Of a stretch of DNA of 64,000 nucleotides, positions 36,882 to 45,991 are shown one piece after another. Both the position numbers and the translations under genes were made by a program. Numbering within the stretch: the stretch's first letter is position 1; every line of letters begins with the position of its first letter. Source of the stretch: Cenarchaeum symbiont of Oopsacas minuta (lineage in GTDB: Archaea > Thermoproteota > Nitrososphaeria > Nitrososphaerales > Nitrosopumilaceae); NCBI GenBank assembly GCA_029948415.1, contig JAJIZT010000002.1, forward strand, positions 27,066-91,065. The letters run 5' to 3'. The notes below the pieces were generated by a model that searched no databases, was not told where the DNA came from, and saw nothing but the letters and a program-made list of their open reading frames with translations.

Positions 36882-37340
36882 CTATCTCTCCACTGCCACC
36901 ATTTCCACATGTGTGAGCACGTTGTTTTTTGCAGATGTTCTCCCCATGGCTCTTGGCGTAAATCTGTTTATCACCATACCTTTATGCACTGTCACATTTA
37001 TTATGCGAAGTCTGTCTGGGTCAAGTCCTTTGTATTCTGCGTTTGCTTCTAGATTGTCAAGTAGTTTTGAAAATTCGGTGGCAGATTTTTCTGGATATCT
37101 TCCAGCCATCATTCCAGGATCTGATCTGTGCCCTACCTGTATCTTGTATCTACGGAATGGTATGGCACGTTTTTTTGCAATTACATCGTTTAGATAATCT
37201 CTTGCTTTTTCAACGCTAAGACCTTTTATGCTCTTTGCAACTTCGCGTGCATGTTTATGGGATATTTGTTTCTCTCTAAGAGATGCACGTACATGACGCG
37301 TTGGATCATAATTTTGAAAAGCATAGTTGTAGTTTGGCAT
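36882..37340 (-). CDS. rpl22: Ribosomal protein L22 (uL22)
   Basis: The ATG at 37340 (MPNYNYAFQNYDPTRHVRAS) is the family start; a Met three codons upstream overlaps S19. The 152-residue protein has KAREVAKSIKGLSVEKARDY-like helices (here HAREVAKSIKG) and the conserved PRAMGRTSAKNNVLTHVEMV end. It lines the exit tunnel. Confidence 0.95.
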   Translation of the reverse strand: MPNYNYAFQNYDPTRHVRASLREKQISHKHAREVAKSIKGLSVEKARDYLNDVIAKKRAIPFRRYKIQVGHRSDPGMMAGRYPEKSATEFSKLLDNLEANAEYKGLDPDRLRIINVTVHKGMVINRFTPRAMGRTSAKNNVLTHVEMVAVER

Positions 37341-37345
37341 AAAAA

Positions 37346-37741
37346 TCACTTTAATGGCACATACAGGCTCGACCTTGATGCACCTACGCCAGGTGCTCCA
37401 TGGGAGACTTTTTTGTTTGTGATCACATACTCGCCTATGTAATGACCAATCATAGGGGGCGTAATGCTAACCGTTTTGAATTCTTTACCTGAAAATACGT
37501 TCACGTCAACACCGACCATGTGTGGTAAAATAATAAGGTCACGCAAGTGGGTCTTTATCTGATTTTTAGTCTCGCCAGATTTTAATGCTTTAATGTCTTT
37601 TATGAGCTTGCGTTTTCCATCGGTAATACCACGTTTTAGTGAACGTCGTTGTCTAGAATTTAAGAGTTCAAATACATCTTCATTTGGCATTGATTGAAGT
37701 TGTTCCAATTCTTTTCCCCTATAATTAAATATTTTAACCAT
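37346..37741 (-). CDS. rps19: Ribosomal protein S19 (uS19)
   Basis: The 131-residue protein shows the S19 core (KTHLRDLIILPHMVGVDVNV, FNYRGKELEQL near the start, HYIGEYVITNKKVSHGAPGV). Directly upstream, where archaea normally have L2, only 42 bases separate it from L23. Confidence 0.96.
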   Translation of the reverse strand: MVKIFNYRGKELEQLQSMPNEDVFELLNSRQRRSLKRGITDGKRKLIKDIKALKSGETKNQIKTHLRDLIILPHMVGVDVNVFSGKEFKTVSITPPMIGHYIGEYVITNKKVSHGAPGVGASRSSLYVPLK

Positions 37742-37783
37742 TATACTAGATCACCTATTGTATTAACGTATTTGGAGGACATA

Positions 37784-38050
37784 TTATAGCATTCCTATTT
37801 TTGTGGCCAAATCTCTTGCCTTTTCAGTGCTAGCAAATTTTACAAATGCCTTTTTACCGTATATAGTTCGAGCAGTATTGACGTTGACAGGTCGTGTTCC
37901 GTATAAAACCTCAATTGCATCTATTATTACTGGCTTTGAGGCAGATCTATTAACCAAAAAGCAGATCTTGCCCTCACTTTCCACCATTGCGAATGTTTTT
38001 TCAGTATTGTATGGCATTTGTACGATCTCGGTGGCTTCTTCTATATTCAT
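37784..38050 (-). CDS. rpl23: Ribosomal protein L23 (uL23)
   Basis: The 88-residue protein has the L23 pattern: MPYNTEKTFAMVESEGKICF, VIIDAIEVLYGTRPVNVNTA and YGKKAFVKFASTEKARDLA. It is the tunnel-exit docking site for SRP. It overlaps L4 by 4 bases. Confidence 0.95.
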   Translation of the reverse strand: MNIEEATEIVQMPYNTEKTFAMVESEGKICFLVNRSASKPVIIDAIEVLYGTRPVNVNTARTIYGKKAFVKFASTEKARDLATKIGML

Positions 38051-38859
38051 TTTATTCTCGCCATGACCTCAATATGTGTAGAATGTATTTTGCCAAGATC
38101 GGCAATTGCAGACTCTGAATATATGGTAAATCTTGCCGGCTCGCCTCCAGGAGCAAGATCTAGTACACTAAGATTTGCAACATCTCTTGCTTCTATGCCT
38201 CGTATGCTACTAGATGCATGAGAAAGGTTTTTTGAATTTTTTGCAACAAATAATATACTAGCACCAGTTTTTTTTGTCCTACCACGAAGTGCAGCTTTAC
38301 CGGTTCTAGTTTTACGGTGCTGGAGACGATCTATGTCTTTTGAGATTCCAAATGATTTTAACAGTGCAACAAGATCACTTGTTTTTGATATGGACTCTAT
38401 TTCATCTTGTACGATGATTGGGAATTGAGAGATATCTCCAACAAAATGGTTACGGTGTATTATTCTCTCTTTTGATGCAGTTGCAGCAATTGCAGAACGT
38501 AGAGCTAGTGCCCGTTCCTTTTTGTTTGATTTTTTATGTATGACTTTTTCCACGTTTGGTGGGTGTGCCTGTCTCCCACCTCTTGTTGAGGCAACTTCGC
38601 CCCCTTGTCCGCCACGACCTCCAGCTCCTCCAGCATTAATTCTAGCAACTCTAGACTGACCGTGACCAGTAGGTGGGTCTAGTGAATCTGCAGATACATC
38701 CATGCCTGCTGTCGGATGTGTTCCTTTTGGTTGAAACGTGTGTGTGTTTTGTATCGTGTATATTTTATGTATAAGATCATATCTGAATGGTGTATTGAAC
38801 ACAGGTGGAAGATCCACATTACTATTTTTTTCACCGTTGATGGAATAGACCTCGGTCAT
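38047..38859 (-). CDS. rpl4: Ribosomal protein L4 (uL4)
   Basis: The 270-residue archaeal-type L4 has the tunnel loop region rich in Gly/Arg (INAGGAGGRGGQGGEVASTR) and RKTRTGKAALRGRTKKTG. The C-terminus has LSVLDLAPGGEPARFTIYSE. It overlaps L3 and L23 by 4 bases. Confidence 0.95.
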   Translation of the reverse strand: MTEVYSINGEKNSNVDLPPVFNTPFRYDLIHKIYTIQNTHTFQPKGTHPTAGMDVSADSLDPPTGHGQSRVARINAGGAGGRGGQGGEVASTRGGRQAHPPNVEKVIHKKSNKKERALALRSAIAATASKERIIHRNHFVGDISQFPIIVQDEIESISKTSDLVALLKSFGISKDIDRLQHRKTRTGKAALRGRTKKTGASILFVAKNSKNLSHASSSIRGIEARDVANLSVLDLAPGGEPARFTIYSESAIADLGKIHSTHIEVMARIK

Positions 38860-39847
38860 ACCACAATCTCCAGTATATTCGGTTTTTGCACCACAGATGG
38901 AGCACTTCGTATCTGGGAGCGTAGTTTTATCATACGTCTGTATGTACCTGGTACAGATCCCTTTAATATAATATAGTCACCCTTTACCAATCCAAAGTGT
39001 TTGTATCCACCCATGGGATTTATCTTTGAACTCTCGCCATTTGAGTTATCAATTGCAAGTATACGTTTGTTGTATTCTATTCTCTGATGGAATCCCATTT
39101 GACCTGCCCTTGGAACTGTATACATGACATATTGTGGTGATATTGGTCCCAAGCTACCAATCTCTCTAACAGTTTTTCTAGATTTATGTTGTTTTCTTTT
39201 TGTACCGTATCGAGTTATGACGCTTTGCCAACCTTTACCTTTTGTTATGGCCGCTGCATCAACTGTTTGGCCGATCTCAAATACATCTCCTATACGAATC
39301 TGATTCCCAAGCATTTTGTAAACATAATCAAATTGATTTTTAATATCGCCTCCGATGATAGGTGTCTCGAATATATACGGGGTTTTTTGTTCGAGTCCTG
39401 CATCACGTGGAGAGATTGCAATAATTGCAAATATGCTATGTATTGCACCGAGTATCTTTTTTGCAGATTCAGTAGCATCGTCATTGTTTTTCAGTGAAAT
39501 ATGTTTTGCAATATTTTTTGGTATGTCTTTTGCATACACATCAAATCTTGCATGCAACCCATAGTATTCTTTGAATACCCCCTCAATCCGACCACGGTAA
39601 TTGGTGGAGTTGCTAAAACTGTTCCAAGACTGACAAGTTGTTTTCCGTGGTTTGGGGTTTTTTTCCGATCGTCTATACTGACTACTTGTATGCATCCTGC
39701 TTTGAATCCAACGTGAGCCATCATACGTGGTTCTTTTGATGTTATATTTGGCCATGCTCTAATGCGTGCTTCCATGCTCTTTGCACGTCCTCTAGGCAGA
39801 TATGCAAGACTGCCTCTGCGTGGTTGACTATGTCTACGATGACCCAT
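38856..39847 (-). CDS. rpl3: Ribosomal protein L3 (uL3) with an apparent frameshift
   Basis: The start at 39847 (MGHRRHSQPRRGSLAYLPRG) opens a normal archaeal L3 N-terminus up to about residue 85 (LATPPITVVGLRGY, around 39590). The rest of L3 (VFKEYYGLHARFDVYAKDIP onward, including PRAGQMGFHQRIEYNKRILA) is in another frame from there to 38856. Adding one G to the run of five G/C at about 39578-39582 restores one continuous protein of about 330 residues. L3 is essential, so a sequencing or assembly deletion is the simplest reading; recoding is possible. First gene of the ribosomal cluster. Confidence 0.88.
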
Positions 39848-40031
39848 ATCTCTTACTATTTTCTCAACGTTGTTAACCCCGTTATAACCCTTGAGAGAGG
39901 GTCGATCAAGCCCACTATATCCAACATTGATGCATTTATCAAAGAAATTGTTCACAATTATGCCAAAGATAGAGTTATACACAAAATTGAGTTATGCGGT
40001 ATAACAAAGTATTTTTCCATGTACGATTAGA

Positions 40032-40142
40032 TCAAGGGAAGATATTATCTACTAGCCAATATATGGTAATAGATCCCATACAGATTCCAAATGCTCCAAG
40101 TCCGATAGCAAGCAGTAAAAATGATCTATTGTTGGTAGTCAA
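40032..40142 (-). CDS. Tiny single-helix membrane protein candidate
   Basis: A TTG three bases after the stop of the SPOUT gene opens a 36-residue frame with one strong transmembrane helix (FLLLAIGLGAFGICMGSITI) and the end VDNIFP. Its tight spacing and single clean helix suggest a real gene of the same transcript. No family is known to me. Confidence 0.42.
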   Translation of the reverse strand: MTTNNRSFLLLAIGLGAFGICMGSITIYWLVDNIFP

Positions 40143-40144
40143 GA

Positions 40145-40939
40145 TTATGCACCAGAATGTAATATAGAGAGACATCCAAATACAGCCTCTTCAAGGCGTA
40201 CGGTCTTTGTATTTTGTTTCGGAAAAAAGTTGAGCGTCTTTGTATTTTGCATTCTCTTTGCATGACTGCCAAGAATTTCACCCACACCTCTCTCTGTACT
40301 TCCAAATGCGAGTAGTATCTCATCTTTAGAGTTTGCATATGAATGGATATCACTAGTCGTAATAGCTCGTCCAAGTCTAGATGTAAGTATGATTTGACCC
40401 GTCCACGATTTTATTATATTTGCAAGTGAGTTACGCTCCCGTGTTTTATATCCAAAGTAATCACTCTCCTCCACTTCCACATAGTTCAATTCAGGATATC
40501 CCATTTTGAATTTTATGGCAATACGTTTTCCAGATTCAGTTCTGCCTCGGTATGGGAATGGTTCTGGAGTTCCGATATCAATGTATTTTTTTCCTTTTTG
40601 TGATACTACAAGGCCAGAACGAATATCACCGGAGGATATTTTTTTGGGGTTTGGTGGACTAGAATGACTAGATATATTGAGTGGGGCAAGGATTCCAGCA
40701 TATTTTAGTTCGGAGATTTTAGGAAAAAGTCTTTTTCGTAAAAAAGGCGGAGTCTCCATATAACGTAAAATAACCACCAAGAGATCTAGATCGCTGTTAG
40801 AGCCACCATCTTTGTATACATAGATTGTATCTACACCAAATATCGCACACGCTCTTGCAAATTGTGATATCTTTCTAGACTTGTCTATTTGCGTACGCTC
40901 ATCAACAAGACATGAATCCGGTATTGCTATTGTAGTCAT
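40145..40939 (-). CDS. SPOUT-fold RNA methyltransferase (COG2106 type)
   Basis: The 264-residue protein has the COG2106/SPOUT1 pattern: IAIPDSCLVDERTQIDKSRK, ARACAIFGVDTIYVYKDGG, LRKRLFPKISELKYAGILAP, and the AdoMet knot region LLAFGSTERGVGEILGSHAK. In archaea this gene commonly sits just upstream of rpl3, as here. rRNA methylation is the presumed role; no archaeal substrate is established to my knowledge. It follows psmA by 5 bases. Confidence 0.82.
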   Translation of the reverse strand: MTTIAIPDSCLVDERTQIDKSRKISQFARACAIFGVDTIYVYKDGGSNSDLDLLVVILRYMETPPFLRKRLFPKISELKYAGILAPLNISSHSSPPNPKKISSGDIRSGLVVSQKGKKYIDIGTPEPFPYRGRTESGKRIAIKFKMGYPELNYVEVEESDYFGYKTRERNSLANIIKSWTGQIILTSRLGRAITTSDIHSYANSKDEILLAFGSTERGVGEILGSHAKRMQNTKTLNFFPKQNTKTVRLEEAVFGCLSILHSGA

Positions 40940-40944
40940 TGTGC

Positions 40945-41682
40945 TTAGCTTTCTGGTTTAAATTTTTCACGAGCTGTTTTTGCAAATTCTGCCACTTTGG
41001 ATTCTGGTATAATTTCAAATTTACCACTCTCCACATTAATTTGAGCCATACGAATGTGCTTGGATTCTTGTTTGTCTTCGCTAGATATGTAGATTGCAGC
41101 AACTGCCATAACACATGCATCATTTGATGTAATCTCTGAATTATATTTGTCCTCTAAGAATTTTGTAACTTGACCTGAATCAGAACCAATTGCGATTGCA
41201 TCATATTCTATATACGTGCCACTTGGATCAGTTAGATATAATTTTGCATCACCATTGCCATCAATTCCACCGATAATTAATGAAACACCAAAGGGACGCA
41301 CGCCAGCATATTGAGTAAACTGTTGACATTGATCTGCTAGATGTCGTGCAACTGTCTCAACTTGTACTGATTCATCGTAGATTAGTCTGTTACTTTGAGA
41401 GAAGAATCTAGCATTATCCACTTGACTTCGCGCATCTGGAATATAACCTGCAGCTGCCACTCCTATATGATCATCCACTTGGAATATTTTCTGGGCATTT
41501 TCAGATATCTGCAATTTGCGTGATTTTTCCTCGACTGCAATTATTACACCATTTTTTGATTTTATGCCCACGGCTATTGTTCCACGCCGTACAGTCTCTA
41601 TAGCATATTCCACCTGATAAAGTCGACCATCAGGTGAAAATACCGTAATAGCTCTATCGTAACCTTGTTGTGCTGGAAGCAA
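40945..41682 (-). CDS. psmA: Proteasome subunit alpha
   Basis: 245 residues. The N-terminal YDRAITVFSPDGRLYQVEYA is the alpha-subunit signature that gates the 20S core, and TIAVGIKSKNGVIIAVEEK follows. No N-terminal catalytic Thr propeptide is present, as expected for alpha. The start is TTG (41682), supported by a TATA-like box at the right distance. It is divergent from the DUF371 gene. Confidence 0.95.
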   Translation of the reverse strand: MLPAQQGYDRAITVFSPDGRLYQVEYAIETVRRGTIAVGIKSKNGVIIAVEEKSRKLQISENAQKIFQVDDHIGVAAAGYIPDARSQVDNARFFSQSNRLIYDESVQVETVARHLADQCQQFTQYAGVRPFGVSLIIGGIDGNGDAKLYLTDPSGTYIEYDAIAIGSDSGQVTKFLEDKYNSEITSNDACVMAVAAIYISSEDKQESKHIRMAQINVESGKFEIIPESKVAEFAKTAREKFKPES

Positions 41683-41702
41683 ATCGCATTTACCAATGAA
41701 AC

Positions 41703-41714
41703 GTATAATTTAAG
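41703..41714 (-). promoter_or_regulatory. TATA-like box of psmA
   Basis: CTTAAATTATAC on the minus strand is centred about 26 bases before the TTG start of psmA, a leaderless arrangement. The same AT-rich spacer must also serve the divergent DUF371 gene. Confidence 0.5.
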
Positions 41715-41724
41715 CCTAGCTGAA

Positions 41725-42150
41725 TTGCATATATTGGAATTTACCATAAATTTTTTTGGGCATGAAAATATTCGATCACTGCACAGCAACACAATAGAGA
41801 TCACATGTGAGAGGGATCTTACGATCTCTGGAGATTGTATACTAGGTGTAAGGGCAGAATGTGGTTGCCATGGACTTCCAAATGAACTAAAGACAGCTCT
41901 GCGTAGATCAGATTCCATCGTGCGTATTATATTAAGTGCTGGTGGAGAGGATTTCACGGTTAATGCTCAGGGGAGTTCTGATCTTATTTTAGAACATGCA
42001 ACTGACATCGTAATAAGAAAAAGTAGTTTTATTTGTCCTAGAACGCTTGCAATAAAAAGTGACGTTGCCTCAGATTCGCTTCCACGCAGTATGCTTTTTG
42101 CACTACAAAATCCATCTTGCGCAGGTACAATGAATATACGTATAGATTGA
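41725..42150 (+). CDS. DUF371 family protein
   Basis: The protein matches the archaeal DUF371/COG2090 pattern: FFGHENIRSLHSNTIEITCE, LTISGDCILGVRAECG, DIVIRKSSFICPRTLAIKSD and SLPRSMLFALQNP. The function is unknown. The frame is open upstream into psmA, so I place the start at the TTG at 41725 (one at 41734 is equally possible); the family begins just before the E-F-x-x-x-x-F-x-G-H segment. It lies head to head with psmA. Confidence 0.75.
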   Translation: MHILEFTINFFGHENIRSLHSNTIEITCERDLTISGDCILGVRAECGCHGLPNELKTALRRSDSIVRIILSAGGEDFTVNAQGSSDLILEHATDIVIRKSSFICPRTLAIKSDVASDSLPRSMLFALQNPSCAGTMNIRID

Positions 42151-42184
42151 ATGTGTTATAAGGATCCCACTTGTTTTACACGGC

Positions 42185-42307
42185 ATGGGTATATACACAA
42201 AAGTGTTGGTTATAATACCACTAGTTGTATTTGCCACAATAATATTTGGATTTGGCATATACAACACTATATGTAAAAACTCACTTGTGGCAATATTTGA
42301 CTGTTAG
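42185..42307 (+). CDS. Tiny membrane protein candidate
   Basis: An ATG opens a 40-residue frame with one long hydrophobic helix (VLVIIPLVVFATIIFGFGIY) and a short polar tail with two Cys (CKNSLVAIFDC). It lies 34 bases after DUF371 on the same strand. Plausible but not supported by homology I can recall. Confidence 0.38.
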   Translation: MGIYTKVLVIIPLVVFATIIFGFGIYNTICKNSLVAIFDC

Positions 42308-42361
42308 ATCTCAAATCATTTACAGATCATTTTTAAGATATGGATTATGATCATATCATAT

Positions 42362-42694
42362 ATGGAATGGTCTGAGATAACTATACGAGTTAAAGAAAAA
42401 CCAACAACAAAAGAAGTTGCAAGTTTAAAAGAATGCTTTGAGTCAATGCCACTAGTGGAAATTCTAGCAGGATTGAAATTTGCTAAAAATCGTTGGGATG
42501 CAAAGGATTCAGGAACGCTTCGACCTGGTAGAAAGAGCATTGTCAAAAAAGAAGTTCATTCTGTGACAAAAGAGCAAGCCGCATGGAGACTGCGCAATTG
42601 GAAGTTAATGATTGCAAACTATCGAAGGCGTGGATATAGTTATCCGACCATAATGAGGATAAAAAATATGCTAAAAACTACATCGTCTGACTAG
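42362..42694 (+). CDS. Small basic protein of unknown function
   Basis: From the ATG at 42362 (MEWSEITIRVKEKPTTKEVA) it is about 110 residues, soluble and basic in the second half (RPGRKSIVKKEVHS, RLRNWKLMIANYRRRGYSYP). The arrangement could suit nucleic-acid binding, but no fold is recognised. It is convergent with the PPOX-like gene, 3 bases apart. Confidence 0.6.
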   Translation: MEWSEITIRVKEKPTTKEVASLKECFESMPLVEILAGLKFAKNRWDAKDSGTLRPGRKSIVKKEVHSVTKEQAAWRLRNWKLMIANYRRRGYSYPTIMRIKNMLKTTSSD

Positions 42695-42697
42695 TAT

Positions 42698-43177
42698 CTA
42701 AACTGTAGAATGATCCCATGTCGAATAATATGATGGCGATATCTCCACTAGTACAGAGCCACCGTCATTGACTCCATCTAGAATAAATTTTGCAATTTTG
42801 TTATCAGTTCCACCTGTATACTTTGTTACTATTCGTATTGTCATTGGACGTATGATGTCAATATCCTCTATGATATGTGTAGTGGCTTTACCTCTAACAC
42901 CTACATAGGGTTTTGTTGGATCATCATCATCTATGCAATAATATGCGCTAGAGTTTGAACGCATGTTTCTTACCTTTAACGATTCCTTGCCTGTTTCCAC
43001 ATACATGCGATAATTATCGTAAACATACCATACTGGATGCATGTTTACATGTCCCAATACATCAACTGTTCCTAGTACAAGTGTACGGCAGGATTTGGTC
43101 AGAAAATCAATTGTCTGTTCTTCACTTAATGCACCACCAAACCCTGGACTTGCATGCAGAATCCTCAATGTATGCAA
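42698..43177 (-). CDS. Pyridoxamine 5'-phosphate oxidase-like flavoprotein
   Basis: The 159-residue split-barrel protein has the family order LTKSCRTLVLGTVDVLGHVN, MHPVWYVYDNYRMYVETGKE, SLKVRNMRSNSSAYYCIDDD and PYVGVRGKATTHIIED. These proteins bind FMN, F420 or heme; the cofactor cannot be told. The true N-terminus may be nearer LSEEQTIDFL (residue 17). Confidence 0.72.
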   Translation of the reverse strand: MHTLRILHASPGFGGALSEEQTIDFLTKSCRTLVLGTVDVLGHVNMHPVWYVYDNYRMYVETGKESLKVRNMRSNSSAYYCIDDDDPTKPYVGVRGKATTHIIEDIDIIRPMTIRIVTKYTGGTDNKIAKFILDGVNDGGSVLVEISPSYYSTWDHSTV

Positions 43178-43193
43178 ATTGTCTGCCTAAAAA

Positions 43194-43838
43194 TTAAATG
43201 TATGCCTCTCTTTTTTGTAAAATATCACTTTTTAATTCTGCATGTTCTGGCGGATTTGGAAGGCTGTACTTTGCCTGTCCTTCAAGTGTTGCTTGTGCTT
43301 CGTTTAATATCGCAGCAGCTTCAGTTCCAATAGATTGATCTTGCATCATATTTGTACTAGGCATTGATGCATCACCAAGTATATCATTTAATGTTCCAGC
43401 TAAATCTTGCATAGAATTACCCATATGTGGCATGATAGAACCCACAGATGAATTTATATTTTTGATCATTGCCATGCATGGGCTAAGTGTAACAACAATA
43501 TCTCCCAAATCAGACATAGTGTCAAGACGCATTTGTATCTGCTCCATTGCAAGCTTTGCATCTCCAACCATGCCACTGGTTTTTCTCAAATGGTGTAATT
43601 CTATAGCATAAGCTTGAGCATATGCACGATCGTTTCTTTTCTGAGCATCAACTATTTTATCAAATAATGCTGTCTCCTTTTTCTTAAACTCACAATGAAC
43701 CTTTTCAAGTCTAGATATCTGACCCCCTAGTTTAGAGTGTGCCATATTTAGGCGATTCTTTAGAGACGTCTGAGGTTTTACAATTCCTGCCACCCTCTGG
43801 GCAATGCTGGGACTTTGAGGTAATTTCCACCTAGGCAT
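43194..43838 (-). CDS. cdvB: CdvB-type ESCRT-III (Snf7) protein
   Basis: The 214-residue protein has the Snf7 helical core: a basic N-terminal helix (SLKNRLNMAHSKLGGQISRLEK), the long helical hairpin up to LAMEQIQMRLDTMSDLGDIV, then a Met/Ser-rich linker. A proline motif near the C-terminus (YSLPNPPEHAEL) recalls the MIM2-type site that recruits the CdvC ATPase. There is no obvious winged-helix tail, so it may be one of several CdvB paralogues. It acts at the division or membrane-remodelling site. A TTAAATT box is about 30 bases upstream. The 230 bases between it and the next gene hold nothing I recognise. Confidence 0.78.
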   Translation of the reverse strand: MPRWKLPQSPSIAQRVAGIVKPQTSLKNRLNMAHSKLGGQISRLEKVHCEFKKKETALFDKIVDAQKRNDRAYAQAYAIELHHLRKTSGMVGDAKLAMEQIQMRLDTMSDLGDIVVTLSPCMAMIKNINSSVGSIMPHMGNSMQDLAGTLNDILGDASMPSTNMMQDQSIGTEAAAILNEAQATLEGQAKYSLPNPPEHAELKSDILQKREAYI

Positions 43839-44068
43839 ACTCTATTTGTATGGCAAAATTTGAATTTAAGCAACACGTCAATATATTCGTGAAAAAATAG
43901 TCTACATTTTATATTCGTGAGGAATGCAAGGTTATTCATTAGATCTCAAAAAGATCTAGCACAAAAGATGCCATGAATCATCAAAAAATAGTAATTTTCT
44001 ATTGAATGTTTTGCAATAGTATATGATTAGATAAATTTAGTCTAGATTTATTTTGTAAAAATATCTGA

Positions 44069-45217
44069 TTAACCAAATGTAAATGTGAATATTTCAAAAC
44101 CTGGACTAGAAGTGCTGATTTTCAGTATATGTTCATCTGCATTTGGAGAGCTTATAATATTGTACAATCTTGCATCACTTACATCAACTAGGCCATCCAT
44201 GACATCCATACCAGCATGTATTTCAGGTATTACATTACCGTCCAACGTAATAGATAGACTTGCGTTACCAGAAGCAACTATGTTTACTTCTTTGGCATAA
44301 AATGGCAAAACTATATCTCCACTCTCAGATATTAATGACATTCCATCTTTACCATTATGCCAATCACCACCCATATGAAATGAGTTTGGAGTAAGTGTGG
44401 TGGGTAGAACATAGGATACTATGTTATTTGGACTAAATCCATTGGAATTTGCTAGATAGTTTCTATTTGGTAGTGCAAGTTTGTATCCAAAGTAAATCTC
44501 AGGCGTAGGTCCATTAGTATGCACAAATTCATCAATGTCCACGGTGCTATTCATTTGTTCAAATTCCATTCCAAATGCAATAGATCGTTCTAACAACAGT
44601 TCTTGTATTTTGCGTTCACTCTCTTTGTATCCTCCTTCGCCGATATGATCATATCGTATGTAACCTTCATGATCTGCAATGTATTTTCTTGGCCAATATC
44701 TATTCTCAAATGCAGACCATGTCTCCATGTCATTATCAAGTACAACAGGGTAATTAATGTCATATTTTGCCACTGCACGTTTTACATTTTCGGTTTCTTT
44801 CTCAAATTCAAACTCTGGTGAGTGTATGCCGATTATCAATAGACCTTGATCAGAATATTTTTCATCCCATGCTGTAATGTAGGGCAATGTACGTATACAA
44901 TTTACACATGAATATGTCCAAATATCATACAAGATGACTTTGTCTTTCATTGCATTTTGTAGATCTTCTGGAGATGTGTTGATATAGTCTGCAATTCCCA
45001 CGAGTTTAGGCGTAATTTTAAATCTAGATTTATCAATACTTGCTTGTTGTGGTTGTATGTTATTTTCTGATTCTGTTGAATCTATACGAGGAGTATCAGA
45101 TGTACTTGTATCTGACACTTGCATATCAAGTGTCCCAAGTCCTATACTGATAGCCGCTACACCAATTACTATAGCTAATCCAAGTATTATTGCAGTTTTT
45201 GCACCAGATATATTCAT
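44069..45217 (-). CDS. Membrane-anchored thioredoxin-like protein (DipZ/TlpA-type)
   Basis: 382 residues. An N-terminal membrane anchor (AIILGLAIVIGVAAISIGLG) is followed by a Ser/Thr-rich linker. The redoxin domain has TYSCVNCIRTLPYITAWDEK (CxxC) and the YPVVLDNDMETWSAFENRYW and KYIADHEGYIRYDHIGEGGY blocks of DipZ C-terminal domains. A C-terminal jelly-roll-like domain (VNIVASGNASLSITLDGNVI) follows. It reduces or oxidises exported thiols using electrons from CcdA, whose gene overlaps its start by 4 bases. Confidence 0.82.
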   Translation of the reverse strand: MNISGAKTAIILGLAIVIGVAAISIGLGTLDMQVSDTSTSDTPRIDSTESENNIQPQQASIDKSRFKITPKLVGIADYINTSPEDLQNAMKDKVILYDIWTYSCVNCIRTLPYITAWDEKYSDQGLLIIGIHSPEFEFEKETENVKRAVAKYDINYPVVLDNDMETWSAFENRYWPRKYIADHEGYIRYDHIGEGGYKESERKIQELLLERSIAFGMEFEQMNSTVDIDEFVHTNGPTPEIYFGYKLALPNRNYLANSNGFSPNNIVSYVLPTTLTPNSFHMGGDWHNGKDGMSLISESGDIVLPFYAKEVNIVASGNASLSITLDGNVIPEIHAGMDVMDGLVDVSDARLYNIISSPNADEHILKISTSSPGFEIFTFTFG

Positions 45218-45939
45218 CCCAACAACACCAAATCATTCAAAAACCCAAAGCTCGCTATGGATGCTAGCTGGTTTGTAAATACCAATATTCCCAACACAAT
45301 GATAAATCCTCCAAGCAGTATATTATAATATTTTAGGTGCTTTGAGAGCTTGTGTACTATGCCAGTAGCACGAGAAATGAATATTCCCATCAATATGAAA
45401 GGAATTCCAAGTCCCGCAGAATATGCCAAAAGTAGATGAAATGCAGTAGATGGTGTAGTGGCTGCAAGTGTAAGGATTGTGCCAAGAACAGGTCCAACAC
45501 ATGGCGTCCATCCGGCTGCAAATGCTAGTCCAAAAAGAAATGATGTGGGATAGCTAGCTTTTGACATCTTTGGTATGAATTTTTTTTCCATGTTTAACTT
45601 TGCAATTTTAATTGACAAGATCATATATACACCAAAAGATATTATTATTATTCCTCCAATCTGATTGAGGGTTCCTATCAGGTCTCCAGCAATGTCTGAA
45701 AGAACTGTATTTATTACAACACCAAGAATAGAAAATACAACAGAAAATCCAATGACAAAAAACACAGTATTGAGTATAACTGATGAACGATTTATCTGAA
45801 CAGTAGTTTTTTCAGACAAGCTAGAGATAGTTGTGCCCGATATATATGCAAGAAATGCAGGGATTACAGGTAAAATACATGGTGCAACAAACGAGGCAAG
45901 ACCCGCTACAACTGCAACTGCAATACTCACTTCTGCCAT
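45214..45939 (-). CDS. ccdA: CcdA/DsbD-like thiol-electron transporter
   Basis: The 241-residue protein has six hydrophobic helices. It carries the two CcdA cysteines in GLASFVAPCILPVIPAFLAYI (first helix) and AFAAGWTPCVGPVLGTILTL (fourth). It passes electrons from cytoplasmic thioredoxin to the extracytoplasmic redoxin encoded next. A TTTTAAAT box is 28 bases before the ATG. Confidence 0.9.
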   Translation of the reverse strand: MAEVSIAVAVVAGLASFVAPCILPVIPAFLAYISGTTISSLSEKTTVQINRSSVILNTVFFVIGFSVVFSILGVVINTVLSDIAGDLIGTLNQIGGIIIISFGVYMILSIKIAKLNMEKKFIPKMSKASYPTSFLFGLAFAAGWTPCVGPVLGTILTLAATTPSTAFHLLLAYSAGLGIPFILMGIFISRATGIVHKLSKHLKYYNILLGGFIIVLGILVFTNQLASIASFGFLNDLVLLG

Positions 45940-45962
45940 TATGTATGGTAGATAAAAATATG

Positions 45963-45972
45963 ATTTAAAAGG
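45963..45972 (-). promoter_or_regulatory. TATA-like box of ccdA operon
   Basis: CTTTTAAATC on the minus strand is centred about 29 bases upstream of the ccdA ATG. Confidence 0.4.
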
Positions 45973-45991
45973 ATATGTATATGCTCTTTTA

